64,000 nt of DNA from JAAUTT01 sp963846585 (GCA_963846585.1 CAWJWO010000017.1:186001-250000), one strand, 5' to 3'; shown: positions 1 through 10,084, numbered from the stretch's first letter. Notes: generated by a model from the letters alone, not told the origin. Numbers and translations: made by a program.

Positions 1-513
1 AGCGGTTTTACCTGGGAACATAGCTTAAAGCCAGGATCGAGTTTTGAATGTTCATTGGGAATTATCGGATTGGGTATAAATACTAATGGTAGTAATGATC
101 AATGTACAGGAGCAACATTCCGGTTTGGCTATAAATTTATCAAAACTCCTGATTTCTATTTAAAGGGGTTGCAATATGCCCATGTTTTAAAGGGGTTATA
201 TTTCCGCCCTGAAATTATTCTAAGTGATTTTAATCAACCAACAACTAACTATAATTATTCTTATATGAATTATAGTACCTCAACAAATTCAAATAATATT
301 TTTAACGGAGCAATATTATTTAATATGGGTTACCAGTGGATATTTGACAATTCTATTGCAGTTGATATATTTTTTGGTCTTGGTTATGGATTTGGTTCCA
401 GTAGCGATAATATATTGTTAAGTGGAACCCAATATTTTGGATATATTTTAGGTACAAGTAAAGATCCATATGCATTTTCAACAGGATTCAGGATAGGGTT
501 TTTGTTTAAATAA
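1..513 (+). CDS. Partial exported beta-barrel-like protein (C-terminal part)
   Basis: The reading frame is open from the first base of the window, so the gene begins upstream; a start at 55 would be a TTG inside the gene and is not needed. About 170 residues are visible. The sequence alternates aromatic and polar residues with short glycine-rich turns (for example FRFGYKF, FGLGYGFG) and ends in a strand with a terminal aromatic (GFRIGFLFK), as outer-membrane barrel proteins of Bacteroidota do. It lies 38 bp before a second barrel-like gene on the same strand. No family can be named; the specific role is unknown. Confidence 0.6.
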   Translation, partial: SGFTWEHSLKPGSSFECSLGIIGLGINTNGSNDQCTGATFRFGYKFIKTPDFYLKGLQYAHVLKGLYFRPEIILSDFNQPTTNYNYSYMNYSTSTNSNNIFNGAILFNMGYQWIFDNSIAVDIFFGLGYGFGSSSDNILLSGTQYFGYILGTSKDPYAFSTGFRIGFLFK

Positions 514-551
514 ATAGCTTAAAAATAAATATCACCTCAATACCTACTAAA

Positions 552-1427
552 ATGAAAATCAAAATCATTGCGGTTTGTTTTGGATTATTATTCTTGTTGA
601 TTAAGGGATATAGTCAACATATATTTGAGTTTAAAAATAGAATTACCGGAAAACAATGGGATATAAATAATGATGAAAAAATTAAAGTCTTAACTAAAGA
701 TAGTTTAATAATTATTGGAAAAATATACGACATTGATTCTTCAAAAATTAAAAATTGCGAACTTATCCTTAAATCCATCACAAATAAATATTATTGCTAT
801 TATAATATAAAAATCAATGAAATAGAAAAAATAGAAACAATTGATGAAAATTTAAAAAAGTTCTTTATAGGTTATGATTTATTAAAAGGAGCAATAGATG
901 AACATTCATTAACTATCGGTTATTATGCTTTTAAAAAACAATTTATCACTTTATCAATAGGATATACATACCCACAATCCTCAGAAAATAGCCTTTCTCC
1001 TGATCAGTCAGAATATCCAATTTTTATGTATAAAGGCCCTGTCTTTAGGATGGGATATGAATTTCATCCTATTACAAAATCATTTTCCTATTTTGGGATA
1101 GATATATATTATAAACATTTATATTTTAATAATATTACTCTGCATAACGATAACGATGAGAGAGTAAATGATTTTACTCAGAGTGAACTGGCCAACGTTT
1201 ATGGCTGGCATTTAAATGGTGGTTTTGTACATAACTACAGACATTTTTTCATTAATTTTTTAATTGGGGCTGGCATGACTTTCAAGTTTAGAAATTATTC
1301 GATCTATAACTCTAATATAGAACAATATGGCGAATATGACGGCCCATTGGTTAATAACGGAACATTTAAAGAAACACAGCATTATTTATCAGTTATTTTA
1401 GGACTTAATATTGGAGTAAGGTTATAG
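552..1427 (+). CDS. Exported protein with predicted outer-membrane barrel, function unknown
   Basis: A 291-residue protein beginning with a clear signal peptide (MKIKIIAVCFGLLFLLIKG, then SQ). Residues about 25-105 are polar and lysine-rich with a KIYDIDSSKI segment, resembling the small N-terminal domains that precede barrels in many Bacteroidota exported proteins. From about 115 on, short amphipathic strands with glycine/aromatic turns continue to the last strand (LGLNIGVRL). It follows another barrel-like gene by 38 bp on the same strand, so both may be co-transcribed. I do not recognise a characterised homologue. Confidence 0.6.
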   Translation: MKIKIIAVCFGLLFLLIKGYSQHIFEFKNRITGKQWDINNDEKIKVLTKDSLIIIGKIYDIDSSKIKNCELILKSITNKYYCYYNIKINEIEKIETIDENLKKFFIGYDLLKGAIDEHSLTIGYYAFKKQFITLSIGYTYPQSSENSLSPDQSEYPIFMYKGPVFRMGYEFHPITKSFSYFGIDIYYKHLYFNNITLHNDNDERVNDFTQSELANVYGWHLNGGFVHNYRHFFINFLIGAGMTFKFRNYSIYNSNIEQYGEYDGPLVNNGTFKETQHYLSVILGLNIGVRL

Positions 1428-1471
1428 TCAATTTGACATCATTTAATATGACTCTACCTACTTTTTTTAGA

Positions 1472-1492
1472 TTTCGAGCGAAGCGAGAAATC
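1472..1492. repeat. Solo copy of the TTTCGAGCGAAGCGAGAAATC repeat end
   Basis: These 21 bp match the right end of the hairpin element at 46518-46660 (46638-46658) and, with changes, a stretch inside the GIY-YIG gene at 46374-46397. It sits in the 250-bp gap between two exported-protein genes. A 72-codon frame across it has no family features and is not called. Confidence 0.6.
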
Positions 1493-1674
1493 CCTTTACT
1501 TTGTTGCATTTCATCAAAATTTCCTATACAAAAATTAAAAAAGTTAATTCCTTATATTGAACTCATTTTAATTAAGATAGTTGTTATAATTTTACTAAAT
1601 TATATATCATATCTTCCAACCTTTTCTATCTCTTTTTACACTTTATATTAAACAAAACATTTAATAAAATTAAT

Positions 1675-2286
1675 ATGAAGTGTCCTTCAATTTCGACCAA
1701 AATTAAGAGTAAAATTATTTTGCTATGTTCAATTTTATTTACCTTATTGCCTAATGGTTTTGGACAAAATAATGATTCATCAGTAGTTAAGTATCCTAAA
1801 AACGTTATTAAAACTGAATATTTTTCATATATTTTGTTAGAGAGGGTTACATTTAAGGGTCAATCCATTCAAATTTGTTATGGTAATATTATAGAGTTGA
1901 CTAATTTTTTCAATGGGAGGTTATCAGGACATGAGTATACTGTTGAATATCGTTTTTACACAAGTCACAATGCTCCAAACGGTTTTTATATAGCACCATT
2001 TTACCTCATTGCAAAAGGAAATGCATATACAGCCGGATCTGATTATAATGCAAGCGGAACATTTAATCTTGATTGGAAAGGGCCAGGAATTAATTTTGGT
2101 TCTCAATGGATAATGGGCAGGTTTTTTTCCTTGAATATTTTTTTAGGACTAGCTGTCTACTCAGCAACTAACTCAAATATGGTCGTTACTGGCAATCAAA
2201 ATGATGGACCCTTACAAGGATATACCGGATTCCCCTATAGTGGTTTGTCGATTAGCGGAGGCTTCACATTTGGAATTGCATTTTAA
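1675..2286 (+). CDS. Exported barrel-like protein, function unknown
   Basis: A 203-residue protein. The N-terminus carries a hydrophobic export segment (IILLCSILFTLLPNGFG) and probable cleavage near GQ; the rest has alternating aromatic strands (YTVEYRFYTS, GFYIAPFYLIAKG, GINFGSQWIMG) and ends with SISGGFTFGIAF, a typical C-terminal barrel strand. It resembles the two upstream genes in architecture, so the three may be paralogous small outer-membrane proteins, although sequence identity by eye is low. The start ATG at 1675 directly precedes the signal peptide. Confidence 0.55.
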   Translation: MKCPSISTKIKSKIILLCSILFTLLPNGFGQNNDSSVVKYPKNVIKTEYFSYILLERVTFKGQSIQICYGNIIELTNFFNGRLSGHEYTVEYRFYTSHNAPNGFYIAPFYLIAKGNAYTAGSDYNASGTFNLDWKGPGINFGSQWIMGRFFSLNIFLGLAVYSATNSNMVVTGNQNDGPLQGYTGFPYSGLSISGGFTFGIAF

Positions 2287-2432
2287 GTCAGCTAAAACCA
2301 AATTTTCAGTTATCAGAAACCATTTTTTCAATATTAATCTTTTTCGGTTATTAAACAGAAAATTAAATTAATGAAATATCTAATCTTGGTTCCTGGCTCT
2401 TGGCTCTAGTTAAAAAATGTTACAAAATATAA

Positions 2433-4883
2433 TTACACTCTAATCTGTGCACCCAGTTCTTTTGTAAATCCTTCTGACAATGCTTTAATTATTTTATCTA
2501 TTTCAGTGTCAGTCAGTGTTTTATCGGGATGCTGCAAAATGAAACTCAATGCATACGATTTTTTCCCTTCTTCAATATTTTTACCTTCATAAACATCAAA
2601 AAGATTTACCTGTTTTAGCAACCTCCTTTCAATTCTCTGCGCCACTTTTCTTAATAGTTCAAATTTAATATCCTTATCCAGCACCATCGATAAATCGCGG
2701 CGTACTTCAGGATATCTCGGAAGTTCTTCAAAGATTATACCGTTGTTTTTAATCAGCCCCATAACCGCATTCCAATGAAAGTCGGCATAATAAACCGGGG
2801 TTTTGATGTCAAATAACTTTAAAAGGCCATTATTAACAATTCCTGCAGTCAAAATATGCCGCTGGTTGAAATTATAGGATAATCCTTCTGTAAAAATATC
2901 GTCCGAAACATCAATAATATCTGACTTATCAGGATTTAACCCAACTCTGCGGAGTACATTTTCGGCATATGATTTAAGGTAATAAAAGTTACTTGTTTCT
3001 TCTTTTCCTGTCCAGTTTGGAATATATTTTAAACCTGTAATATATAATGCCAGGTGAAACTCTTCGGTATATCCTGGTATTTGCTGATCTTTATGCTTAG
3101 GTTCTTTCTTGTATGTATTTCCAAATTCGTAAAGCTTTAAATCGTTATTACGCCGGTTAATATTATAAATTACTGCCTCTAATCCTTCAAATAAGAGCGT
3201 TTGACGCATTGAATCCAAATCCTGGCTGATAGGGTTAAGTATTTTTACAATATTTTCGGGTTTATAGGTCTCCAAAGTCCCGTAATATTGGCTTTTAGTG
3301 AGCGAATTGGTCATAATTTCATTAAAACCGTTGCTGCTTAACCAATCTGCAATTGTATTCACAACCTTTTCCCTGTCAGGCTTATCGATATAGCTTAATG
3401 TACTATGCACTGAATCAGATATTTCCACATTATTATATCCATAGATGCGTAGAATTTCTTCCACTACATCTGCAGGTCTCTTAACATCAACACGATATGC
3501 AGGAATCAAAAGTTTTAAGCCTTTATTTGTTTCCTCTTCAATTTTAATATCCAGGTTTAGCAAAATTTTCTTAATCAGCTCCCGTTCAATAACCTTTCCA
3601 ATAAGCAAATCCACATAGCTATACTCCAATTCTACCTGAAAATCATTAACCTTGTCGGGATATATATCTATAATGGAAGATGAAATACTACCCCCGGCTA
3701 TTTCCCTTATCATCACAGAAGCACGCTTTAAAGCGTATATTGTAAGGTTTGGGTCAGTACCCCTTTCATAGCGAAAGGAAGCATCTGTATTCAACTGGTG
3801 ACGTTTTGAAGTCTTTCGTATATATACCGGGTTAAAATGAGCGCTTTCGAGGAATATATTTTTTGTGCTTTCTGATATACCTGATTCTATGCCACCAAAA
3901 ACCCCCCCGATACACATACCACCCGACTCATCACAAATCATAAGGTCGTTACCGTCCAGTACCCTTTCTGTACCATCCAGGGTCCTGAATTTTGTTCCTT
4001 CCGGTAAAGTTTTAACTATAACCTTGCCCCCTTTGATTTTATCGGCATCGAAAGCATGAAGTGGTTGCCCTAGTTCATGCAGAACATAATTAGTTATGTC
4101 CACCACGTTATTAATAGGATGCAACCCGATCGATTTCAAACGGTTTTGCAACCAATCCGGAGAAGGTTTAATTGTAATTCCGGCAATAGTGATTCCGCAA
4201 TACCTGGGACAGGCTTCCTTATTTTCAACAATTACATCTGTTATACGGCTGTTGTTGTCAGTTTTAAAGTTACTAACAGAAGGCCTGGCAAGCGTAACCT
4301 TTTTCTTAAGGTTAATGCAGGCAGCAAGGTCGCGTGCAACACCGAAGTGGGACGCTGCATCTATCCGGTTTGGAGTTAGCCCGATAACAAATATCTTATC
4401 AGTTGAAACCTTAAAATAATCTTTTGCAGGCATTCCGGCAATAGCTGATGAATCAAGAACCATTATACCTTCATGAGATGTACAGGTTCCTGTTTCATCT
4501 TCGGCGCAAATCATGCCCTCTGAGACTTCTCCGCGAATTTTGGCTTTTTGTATTACAAAGCTCTCTGTTCCTTTATATATTGTAGTGCCAACTGTTGCAA
4601 CTACTACTTTCTGGCCGGCCGATACATTAGGTGCCCCGCATACAATATGCAACAACTCCGACACCCCTGTATTTACAGTAGTAACACTTAGTTTGTCGGC
4701 ATTAGGGTGTTTAGCGCAGGTTATGACTTCTCCAATAACAAAACCTTCCAATCCGCCTTTAATGCTCTCAAAATCTTCGATGCTTTCAACTTCAAGGCCA
4801 ATACTTGTAAGAATTTCTCCGGTTACTTCAGCGGGAAGGTCAATATTTATGTATTCTTTAAGCCAGTTATAAGAAATGTTCAT
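2433..4883 (-). CDS. pheT: Phenylalanyl-tRNA synthetase beta subunit
   Basis: Full-length PheT (816 residues, usual size about 800). It forms the alpha2-beta2 enzyme that charges tRNA-Phe in the cytosol. In order: an N-terminal ferredoxin-like part, an OB-fold tRNA-binding domain (about 40-155, with GAPNV and ADKLSV), B3/B4 editing domain (about 210-385), B5 domain (about 400-475), catalytic-like core, and a C-terminal anticodon-binding FDX-ACB domain (about 724-816, beginning YPEVRRDLSMV). The start MNISYNWLKEYI is the family-typical start. pheS is not adjacent, which is common in Bacteroidota. Confidence 0.98.
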   Translation of the reverse strand: MNISYNWLKEYINIDLPAEVTGEILTSIGLEVESIEDFESIKGGLEGFVIGEVITCAKHPNADKLSVTTVNTGVSELLHIVCGAPNVSAGQKVVVATVGTTIYKGTESFVIQKAKIRGEVSEGMICAEDETGTCTSHEGIMVLDSSAIAGMPAKDYFKVSTDKIFVIGLTPNRIDAASHFGVARDLAACINLKKKVTLARPSVSNFKTDNNSRITDVIVENKEACPRYCGITIAGITIKPSPDWLQNRLKSIGLHPINNVVDITNYVLHELGQPLHAFDADKIKGGKVIVKTLPEGTKFRTLDGTERVLDGNDLMICDESGGMCIGGVFGGIESGISESTKNIFLESAHFNPVYIRKTSKRHQLNTDASFRYERGTDPNLTIYALKRASVMIREIAGGSISSSIIDIYPDKVNDFQVELEYSYVDLLIGKVIERELIKKILLNLDIKIEEETNKGLKLLIPAYRVDVKRPADVVEEILRIYGYNNVEISDSVHSTLSYIDKPDREKVVNTIADWLSSNGFNEIMTNSLTKSQYYGTLETYKPENIVKILNPISQDLDSMRQTLLFEGLEAVIYNINRRNNDLKLYEFGNTYKKEPKHKDQQIPGYTEEFHLALYITGLKYIPNWTGKEETSNFYYLKSYAENVLRRVGLNPDKSDIIDVSDDIFTEGLSYNFNQRHILTAGIVNNGLLKLFDIKTPVYYADFHWNAVMGLIKNNGIIFEELPRYPEVRRDLSMVLDKDIKFELLRKVAQRIERRLLKQVNLFDVYEGKNIEEGKKSYALSFILQHPDKTLTDTEIDKIIKALSEGFTKELGAQIRV

Positions 4884-4921
4884 TGTTATCAGTTATCAGT
4901 AATCAGTTATCAGTAATAATA

Positions 4922-5095
4922 GAACCAGGAGCCAAGAGCCAGGAACCAAGACAATTGAATATTCTAATCCAGGAATATGATTCTTAATCTAAGTTATTTA
5001 TGCAAAAATAAAAGGAATTATAAGATATTCGAAAATTTAAAATAAAGAATTAATATAATTCCAAGTCTTGGTTCCTGGTTCTTGGTTCTTGGTTC
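4922..5095. repeat. Inverted pair of GGTTCCTGG-type word repeats
   Basis: Upstream of pheT, 4922-4952 is built of CCAGGAGCC/CCAAGAGCC words and 5065-5095 is built of their complement (TTGGTTCCTGGTTCTTGG). The two arms are inverted and could form a long imperfect hairpin around an AT-rich centre. The same words recur singly at about 2389-2408, 10090, 55617 and 59228. No gene is seen in this stretch. Confidence 0.7.
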
Positions 5096-5112
5096 CATTT
5101 TTCATTATCACA

Positions 5113-5667
5113 TTATCGGGGTACTTTAATCTTATACGAAACATCCACCTTACCCTTTGTTATAGCCATTAACCGCCCGTTTAAAAGCTTTCGCCGTATT
5201 GCAGGAATTTTGTCTACAAACAATATCCCTTCGAGATGATCATATTCATGCTGGATTATCCGTGCAGGAACGCCTGCGAAATATTCATCGTGATATATCC
5301 AGTTTTCATCATAATACTGAATTCTGATCCTGGGAGGCCTCGACACATCTTCCCTGATATTAGGTATACTGATACATCCTTCATTAAACATTGATTCATC
5401 ACCCGATCTTTCAACTATTTGAGCGTTAATAAATGTTTTTTTAAATGTTTTTACTTCAGGATCTTCACTTTCCATAGCTGATGAATCAATAACGAAAACC
5501 CTGATAGACTTTCCAACCTGAGGTGCAGCTAAACCTATACCGTCTGAATTATACATAGTTTCCCATAAATCATTTATGAAAGCACTTAAACCTGTGTAAT
5601 TTTTATCAACTACAACTGATTTTTTTCTTAAAACAGGTGAACCATATAAGTATACTGGTAATATCAT
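5113..5667 (-). CDS. def: Peptide deformylase
   Basis: A 184-residue peptide deformylase, which removes the formyl group from the N-terminal methionine of nascent proteins. All three family motifs are visible: GIGLAAPQVG (43-52), EGCIS (96-100, with the metal-ligand Cys98) and QHEYDHLEG (139-147, metal ligands H140 and H144 and catalytic E141). The length and start fit the family. It lies just downstream of the disrupted ruvX on the same strand, an arrangement often seen in Bacteroidota, separated by about 190 bp of word repeats. Confidence 0.97.
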   Translation of the reverse strand: MILPVYLYGSPVLRKKSVVVDKNYTGLSAFINDLWETMYNSDGIGLAAPQVGKSIRVFVIDSSAMESEDPEVKTFKKTFINAQIVERSGDESMFNEGCISIPNIREDVSRPPRIRIQYYDENWIYHDEYFAGVPARIIQHEYDHLEGILFVDKIPAIRRKLLNGRLMAITKGKVDVSYKIKVPR

Positions 5668-5689
5668 CTTATCTATTCTATTCTTTAAT

Positions 5690-5858
5690 AATTAGGTTTA
5701 AGGGGCTAGGGACTAGGGATCAGGGACTAGGACTGTTGATTTAAGATTTAAGATTGGCGATTTAAGATTTAAAATGTATTACCAAATAATAATTAATAAA
5801 TCTCAATTCTTCCACCTTCTGTCTTCTGACCTCTGCCTTCTGCTTTCTGCCTTCTTTT
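5690..5858. repeat. Word-repeat tract between ruvX and def
   Basis: Three kinds of degenerate short words follow each other: GGGACTAGG words (about 5700-5731), TTTAAGATT words (about 5738-5772), and TTCTGTCTTCTGACCTCTG-like words (about 5815-5858). No open frame of note. The same word families occur at other intergenic sites outside the 15-33.6 kb island. Confidence 0.65.
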
Positions 5859-5859
5859 A

Positions 5860-6305
5860 TCATTGATCTTTGATCTCACCTCTCATGTTACAATTTCCAT
5901 TACTTTCCAGATACGACTGCAAAATTATAACCGCACTAACTCCATCAATAATGCTTTATTCCGGCGGTCCTTTTTTTTACTCCTCCGTTTACCATTGATT
6001 GGACTGCAATTTTCGAAGTAAAACGCTCATCAACATATTCAACAGGTATTTCAGGAAATCTTAAAAGGAATTTTTTTACGAAATCTTTAACATATAACAT
6101 TGATTCCGACGGCTCATTATTTAATTGCTTTGGTAAGCCAACTATCAACTTTTCCACTGACTCCTTAATAAAATATGCTGCTGAGAAAATCTAGCAATCC
6201 TGTAGATTCGATAGTTGTAAGCCTGTTTGCAATAATTTTTAATGGATCGGTAACCGCGATGCCTGTACGTTTGAGTCCGTAATCGATAGCTAAAATTCTT
6301 CCCAA
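5860..6305 (-). pseudogene. ruvX: Frameshifted Holliday-junction resolvase-like protein RuvX (YqgF)
   Basis: Conceptual translation across three frames gives a complete RuvX/YqgF, a nuclease-fold protein acting in rRNA maturation and/or recombination: GRILAIDYGLKRTGIAVTD at the N-terminus from a TTG start at 6305, VEKLIVGLPKQLNNE in the middle, VEYVDERFTS, and VSAVIILQSYLE at the end. The first frame stops at 6165 after 46 codons; the middle part (5945-6157) is one frame over; further one-base shifts are needed at an A8 run (5971-5978) and near 5953. The order ruvX-def supports the identity. Either the gene has decayed, or the assembly has single-base indels here. yqgF is essential in E. coli. 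Confidence 0.85.
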
Positions 6306-6380
6306 ATGATATCCCTCTGATATAAAAACACAAAAATAATAAAATAGTTCTAAATGAATAGTGCCTGGTGTTTAGTTGAT

Positions 6381-6453
6381 AAAGGTTGTAAAGTTATAAA
6401 GGTTGTAAAAGTTGTATTTTATATCCTCTACAACCTTTACAACCTCTACAACC
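6381..6453. repeat. Inverted GGTTGTAAAGG word hairpin downstream of nifJ
   Basis: Left arm 6381-6416 (AAGGTTGTAAAGTTATAAAGG...) and right arm 6426-6453 (CTACAACCTTTACAACC...) are imperfect inverted repeats with a short AT-rich loop. The hairpin lies 26 bp past the nifJ stop codon and could act as its transcript end. Similar words occur near 43205. Confidence 0.65.
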
Positions 6454-6478
6454 AGCAATTAGTAACCAACAAACAATT

Positions 6479-9400
6479 TTATTTAGCGAAATCCAGTTGC
6501 GCTAACCTGACATAACTCCTGTACCTCCATTTTGCATTTTCTTCCGCACATTTGAAAAGTTCACCGGCCTCAGCAGGGAAAGTTTTTTTAAGTGAAGAAT
6601 ATCTTACTTCGGACATTAAATAATCCTGGAATTTTGTCCAATCAGGCTCTTTGGAATCAAGCAGGAAAGGATTCTTGCCTTCAGCTTCAAGTAACGGATT
6701 AAATCTGTAAAGATGCCAGTACCCCGACGAAACAGCCAATTTGCCTTCTTCCTGGGTTTTGCCCATACCTAACTTTAATCCATGATTAATACAAGGAGCA
6801 TAAGCAATAATTAACGAAGGTCCTGAGTAGGCTTCAGCTTCTCTGACAGCTTTAAGATATTGGCTTTGATTGGAACCTATTGATACCTGGGCAACATAAA
6901 CATAACCATAACTCATTGCCATCATACCTAAATCCTTCTTGCGTACCCTTTTACCTGATGCTGCAAATTTTGCAATTGCCCCCAGAGGAGTTGATTTTGA
7001 AGCTTGTCCACCTGTATTGGAATATACTTCAGTATCCAAAACAAGTACATTTATATTTTCACCTGAAGCAAGAACATGATCAAGTCCTCCATAACCTATA
7101 TCGTATGCCCACCCATCACCTCCAAATATCCATACTGATTTTTTAACCAAATATTGTTCTAATGCGATAATTTCAGCTATTGCGGGATTATTTTCCTTAT
7201 TAAGTGTTTTTATTACCTCAGCTGAAGCAACTTTTGATTTTTCAGCATCTTCTTTACTTTCAAGCCATTGTTGAAAAGCAACCTTTGTATCTTCGGAAAC
7301 AGAGTCAAGATTTTCTTTCATCAAACGGGCTATTCGTTCGCGAAGTTTTGTCGAACCTGTTGCAAGACCAAACCCATATTCGGCATTATCCTCAAATAAC
7401 GAATTTGCCCATGCCGGACCTTTACCTTCTTTATTTATAGTATAAGGCGTCGAAGGTGCCGATCCCCCGTATATCGATGAACAACCTGTAGCATTAGCAA
7501 CAATCATACGATCGCCATACAATTGTGTAATAAGTTTTATATATGGCGTTTCACCACAACCTGCACAGGCTCCTGAAAACTCAAACAACGGTTGAGCAAA
7601 CTGACTGTTTTTAACAGTTTGTTCTTTTGGTAATAATGTATCCTTATATGTAACTTTATTTGCGAGGTAATTCCAACGGGCTATTTCTTCCTGCTGACTG
7701 TCAATAGGTTTCATTACCAACGATTTTTCCTTTGATGGACAAACATCAACACAATTTCCGCAACCTGTACAATCCAAAACACTCACCTGAATACGATAGT
7801 TAAGTCCTTCAAGTTGTTTACCAATCGGTTTTTTAACAGTTGTTCCGGAAGGTGCACCTGATAATTCATCAGAATCAAGAAGAAACGGCCGGACTGCTGC
7901 ATGAGGACAAACATAGGCACATTGATTGCACTGAATACAGTTTTCAATAACCCATTCAGGAACGCTTACGGCAATACCCCTTTTTTCGTAGGCAGCTGTA
8001 CCCGGAGGAAAAGTCCCGTCTTCCCTTCCTTTGAAAGCGCTTACAGGTAAATCATCTCCCTTTAAATTATTCATTGGGTTGACAATATTCCGGATAAAAT
8101 CTGGCAAATTATTGTCAATTAATTCGTCTTTCGGATTAAGTTTTTCCCAATCCGGATTAACTTCTATTTCAACAACATCACCGCCACGTATTACAGCAGC
8201 AAAATTCATGTTTACAATTTCTTCACCTTTTTTGCCAAAGTCCTTGATTATGGCTTTTTTCATTTGTTCAACTGCCTTTTCGTATGGAATCACATTTGCA
8301 ATTTTGAAAAATGCCGATTGCATGATTGTATTTGTCCGGTTGCCTAAACCAATTTCTTCTGCAATACCTGTAGCATTAATAATATAAAATTTAATGCTGT
8401 TTTCAGCAAGATATTTCTTTACTCCATCAGGAATGTGTTTCAATGTTTCTTCTTTACTCCAGTAACTGTTTAAAAGAAAAGTGCCATTTTTTAACAATCC
8501 CTTTAACATGTCGTATTTGTATAGGTATCCGGGCACATGACAAGCTACAAAATCAGGAGTATTAACAAGGTATGGAGAACGAATAGGCACATCACCAAAA
8601 CGTAAATGAGATACAGTTATTCCACCCGATTTTTTGGAATCGTATGCAAAGTATGCCTGACAATATTTATCAGTAGTATCCCCTATTATTTTAATCGAAT
8701 TCTTATTTGCACCAACGGTACCGTCAGAACCCAAACCGTAGAATTTTGCCTGAAAAGTCCCTTTAGGTGTAATATTAATTTCAGGTCTTACAGGCAAAGA
8801 AGTGAAAGTCACATCATCTTCAATACCTATAGTAAACCTGTTTTTTGGCTCTTTCATTTTCATGTTTTCGACAACAGTGAGTATCTGAACAGGAGTAGTA
8901 TCCTTTGAACTCAGGCCATATCTTCCTCCCAATATTACCGGTGTTTTTTCCTTTCCGTAAAAAATATCCCTTATGTCAAGATAAAGTGGCTCTCCATTGG
9001 ACCCTGGTTCTTTTGTCCTGTCGAGTACAGTTATATATTTTACCGTTTTGGGAAGAACCCTTAATAAATATTTTTCTGAGAACGGTCGGTATAAATGCAC
9101 GGTTATCAATCCTAATTTTTCACCCTTTTCAGCCAGATAATCAATTACTTCTTTTATGGTTTCGGTTACTGATCCCATAGCAATAATAATATTTTCGGCA
9201 TCATGGGCACCATAATATGTAAAAGGATGATATTCGCGTCCGGTGATTTTAGTTATTTTCTGCATGTAATCTTCAATCAAATCAGGCAGTGGCAGGTAGA
9301 AACTGTTAGCCGCTTCCCGCGATTGAAAATAAATATCCGGATTTTGTGCAGTACCTCTGGTAACAGGATGTTCAGGATTTAATGCTCTGTCACGAAATGC

Positions 9401-10009
9401 CTGCAAAGCCTTCCTGTCAAGCAATTGCGATAAATCTTCCTTGTTGGCAGCTTCCACTTTTTGAATCTCATGTGAAGTTCTGAACCCATCAAAAAAATGT
9501 ACGAACGGGATTCTCGATTTAATTGCTGCAAGATGAGCTAACCCTGCTATATCCATTATTTGTTGGACACTACTTGTTGCCAGCATTGCAAAACCTGTCT
9601 GGCGAGTGCTCATCACATCGCTATGGTCTCCAAAAATTGATAATGCCTGGGCTGCCAGGCTTCTGGCAGATATATGAAATACACCCGGCAACAATTCGCC
9701 GGAAATTTTAAACATATTTGGGATCATAAGCAACAAACCCTGTGAAGCTGTAAAAGTTGAGGTTAAAGCCCCTGATTGTAACGACCCATGCATTGCACCG
9801 GCTGCTCCGGCTTCAGATTGCATCTCGGTGACTTTAACTACCTCATTAAAAATATTTTTCTTACCCTGTGACGACCATTCGTCAACATATTCAGCCATTG
9901 TAGAAGAAGGTGTAATAGGATATATACAGGCAACTTCGCTAAACATATATGCTACATGAGCTGCTGCATAATTCCCGTCACACGTAATAAATTTCTTTTC
10001 TTTTGTCAT
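6479..10009 (-). CDS. nifJ: Pyruvate:ferredoxin (flavodoxin) oxidoreductase
   Basis: A 1176-residue single-chain PFOR, the usual length for the homodimeric bacterial enzyme. It converts pyruvate and CoA to acetyl-CoA and CO2 while reducing ferredoxin or flavodoxin. Visible parts: N-terminal pyrimidine-binding domain with YPITPSSTMAEY, transketolase-C-like and gamma-type domains, two 4Fe-4S motifs (CIQCNQCAYVCP near 693 and CTGCGNCVDVCP near 746), a third cluster segment with CAGCGETPY, and the thiamine-diphosphate motif GDGWAYDIGYGG near 966. It is monocistronic here. Its acetyl-CoA product is the substrate of the ADP-forming ligase at 39338. Confidence 0.98.
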   Translation of the reverse strand: MTKEKKFITCDGNYAAAHVAYMFSEVACIYPITPSSTMAEYVDEWSSQGKKNIFNEVVKVTEMQSEAGAAGAMHGSLQSGALTSTFTASQGLLLMIPNMFKISGELLPGVFHISARSLAAQALSIFGDHSDVMSTRQTGFAMLATSSVQQIMDIAGLAHLAAIKSRIPFVHFFDGFRTSHEIQKVEAANKEDLSQLLDRKALQAFRDRALNPEHPVTRGTAQNPDIYFQSREAANSFYLPLPDLIEDYMQKITKITGREYHPFTYYGAHDAENIIIAMGSVTETIKEVIDYLAEKGEKLGLITVHLYRPFSEKYLLRVLPKTVKYITVLDRTKEPGSNGEPLYLDIRDIFYGKEKTPVILGGRYGLSSKDTTPVQILTVVENMKMKEPKNRFTIGIEDDVTFTSLPVRPEINITPKGTFQAKFYGLGSDGTVGANKNSIKIIGDTTDKYCQAYFAYDSKKSGGITVSHLRFGDVPIRSPYLVNTPDFVACHVPGYLYKYDMLKGLLKNGTFLLNSYWSKEETLKHIPDGVKKYLAENSIKFYIINATGIAEEIGLGNRTNTIMQSAFFKIANVIPYEKAVEQMKKAIIKDFGKKGEEIVNMNFAAVIRGGDVVEIEVNPDWEKLNPKDELIDNNLPDFIRNIVNPMNNLKGDDLPVSAFKGREDGTFPPGTAAYEKRGIAVSVPEWVIENCIQCNQCAYVCPHAAVRPFLLDSDELSGAPSGTTVKKPIGKQLEGLNYRIQVSVLDCTGCGNCVDVCPSKEKSLVMKPIDSQQEEIARWNYLANKVTYKDTLLPKEQTVKNSQFAQPLFEFSGACAGCGETPYIKLITQLYGDRMIVANATGCSSIYGGSAPSTPYTINKEGKGPAWANSLFEDNAEYGFGLATGSTKLRERIARLMKENLDSVSEDTKVAFQQWLESKEDAEKSKVASAEVIKTLNKENNPAIAEIIALEQYLVKKSVWIFGGDGWAYDIGYGGLDHVLASGENINVLVLDTEVYSNTGGQASKSTPLGAIAKFAASGKRVRKKDLGMMAMSYGYVYVAQVSIGSNQSQYLKAVREAEAYSGPSLIIAYAPCINHGLKLGMGKTQEEGKLAVSSGYWHLYRFNPLLEAEGKNPFLLDSKEPDWTKFQDYLMSEVRYSSLKKTFPAEAGELFKCAEENAKWRYRSYVRLAQLDFAK

Positions 10010-10084
10010 TTTGTAATTTTTATAATATTATTGATTGTTGATTATGAATATATTAATACTAAATACTTTTTTGTTAATGTTTTT

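Noticed and set aside
1433..1651. 72-codon frame between two barrel genes
   Set aside because: Contains the dispersed repeat end at 1472-1492 and has no family features; likely chance.
4096..4872. Several open frames antisense to pheT
   Set aside because: Mirror frames of a well-conserved gene; no independent motifs.
8031..8387. 118-codon frame antisense to nifJ
   Set aside because: Shadow of the PFOR coding sequence.
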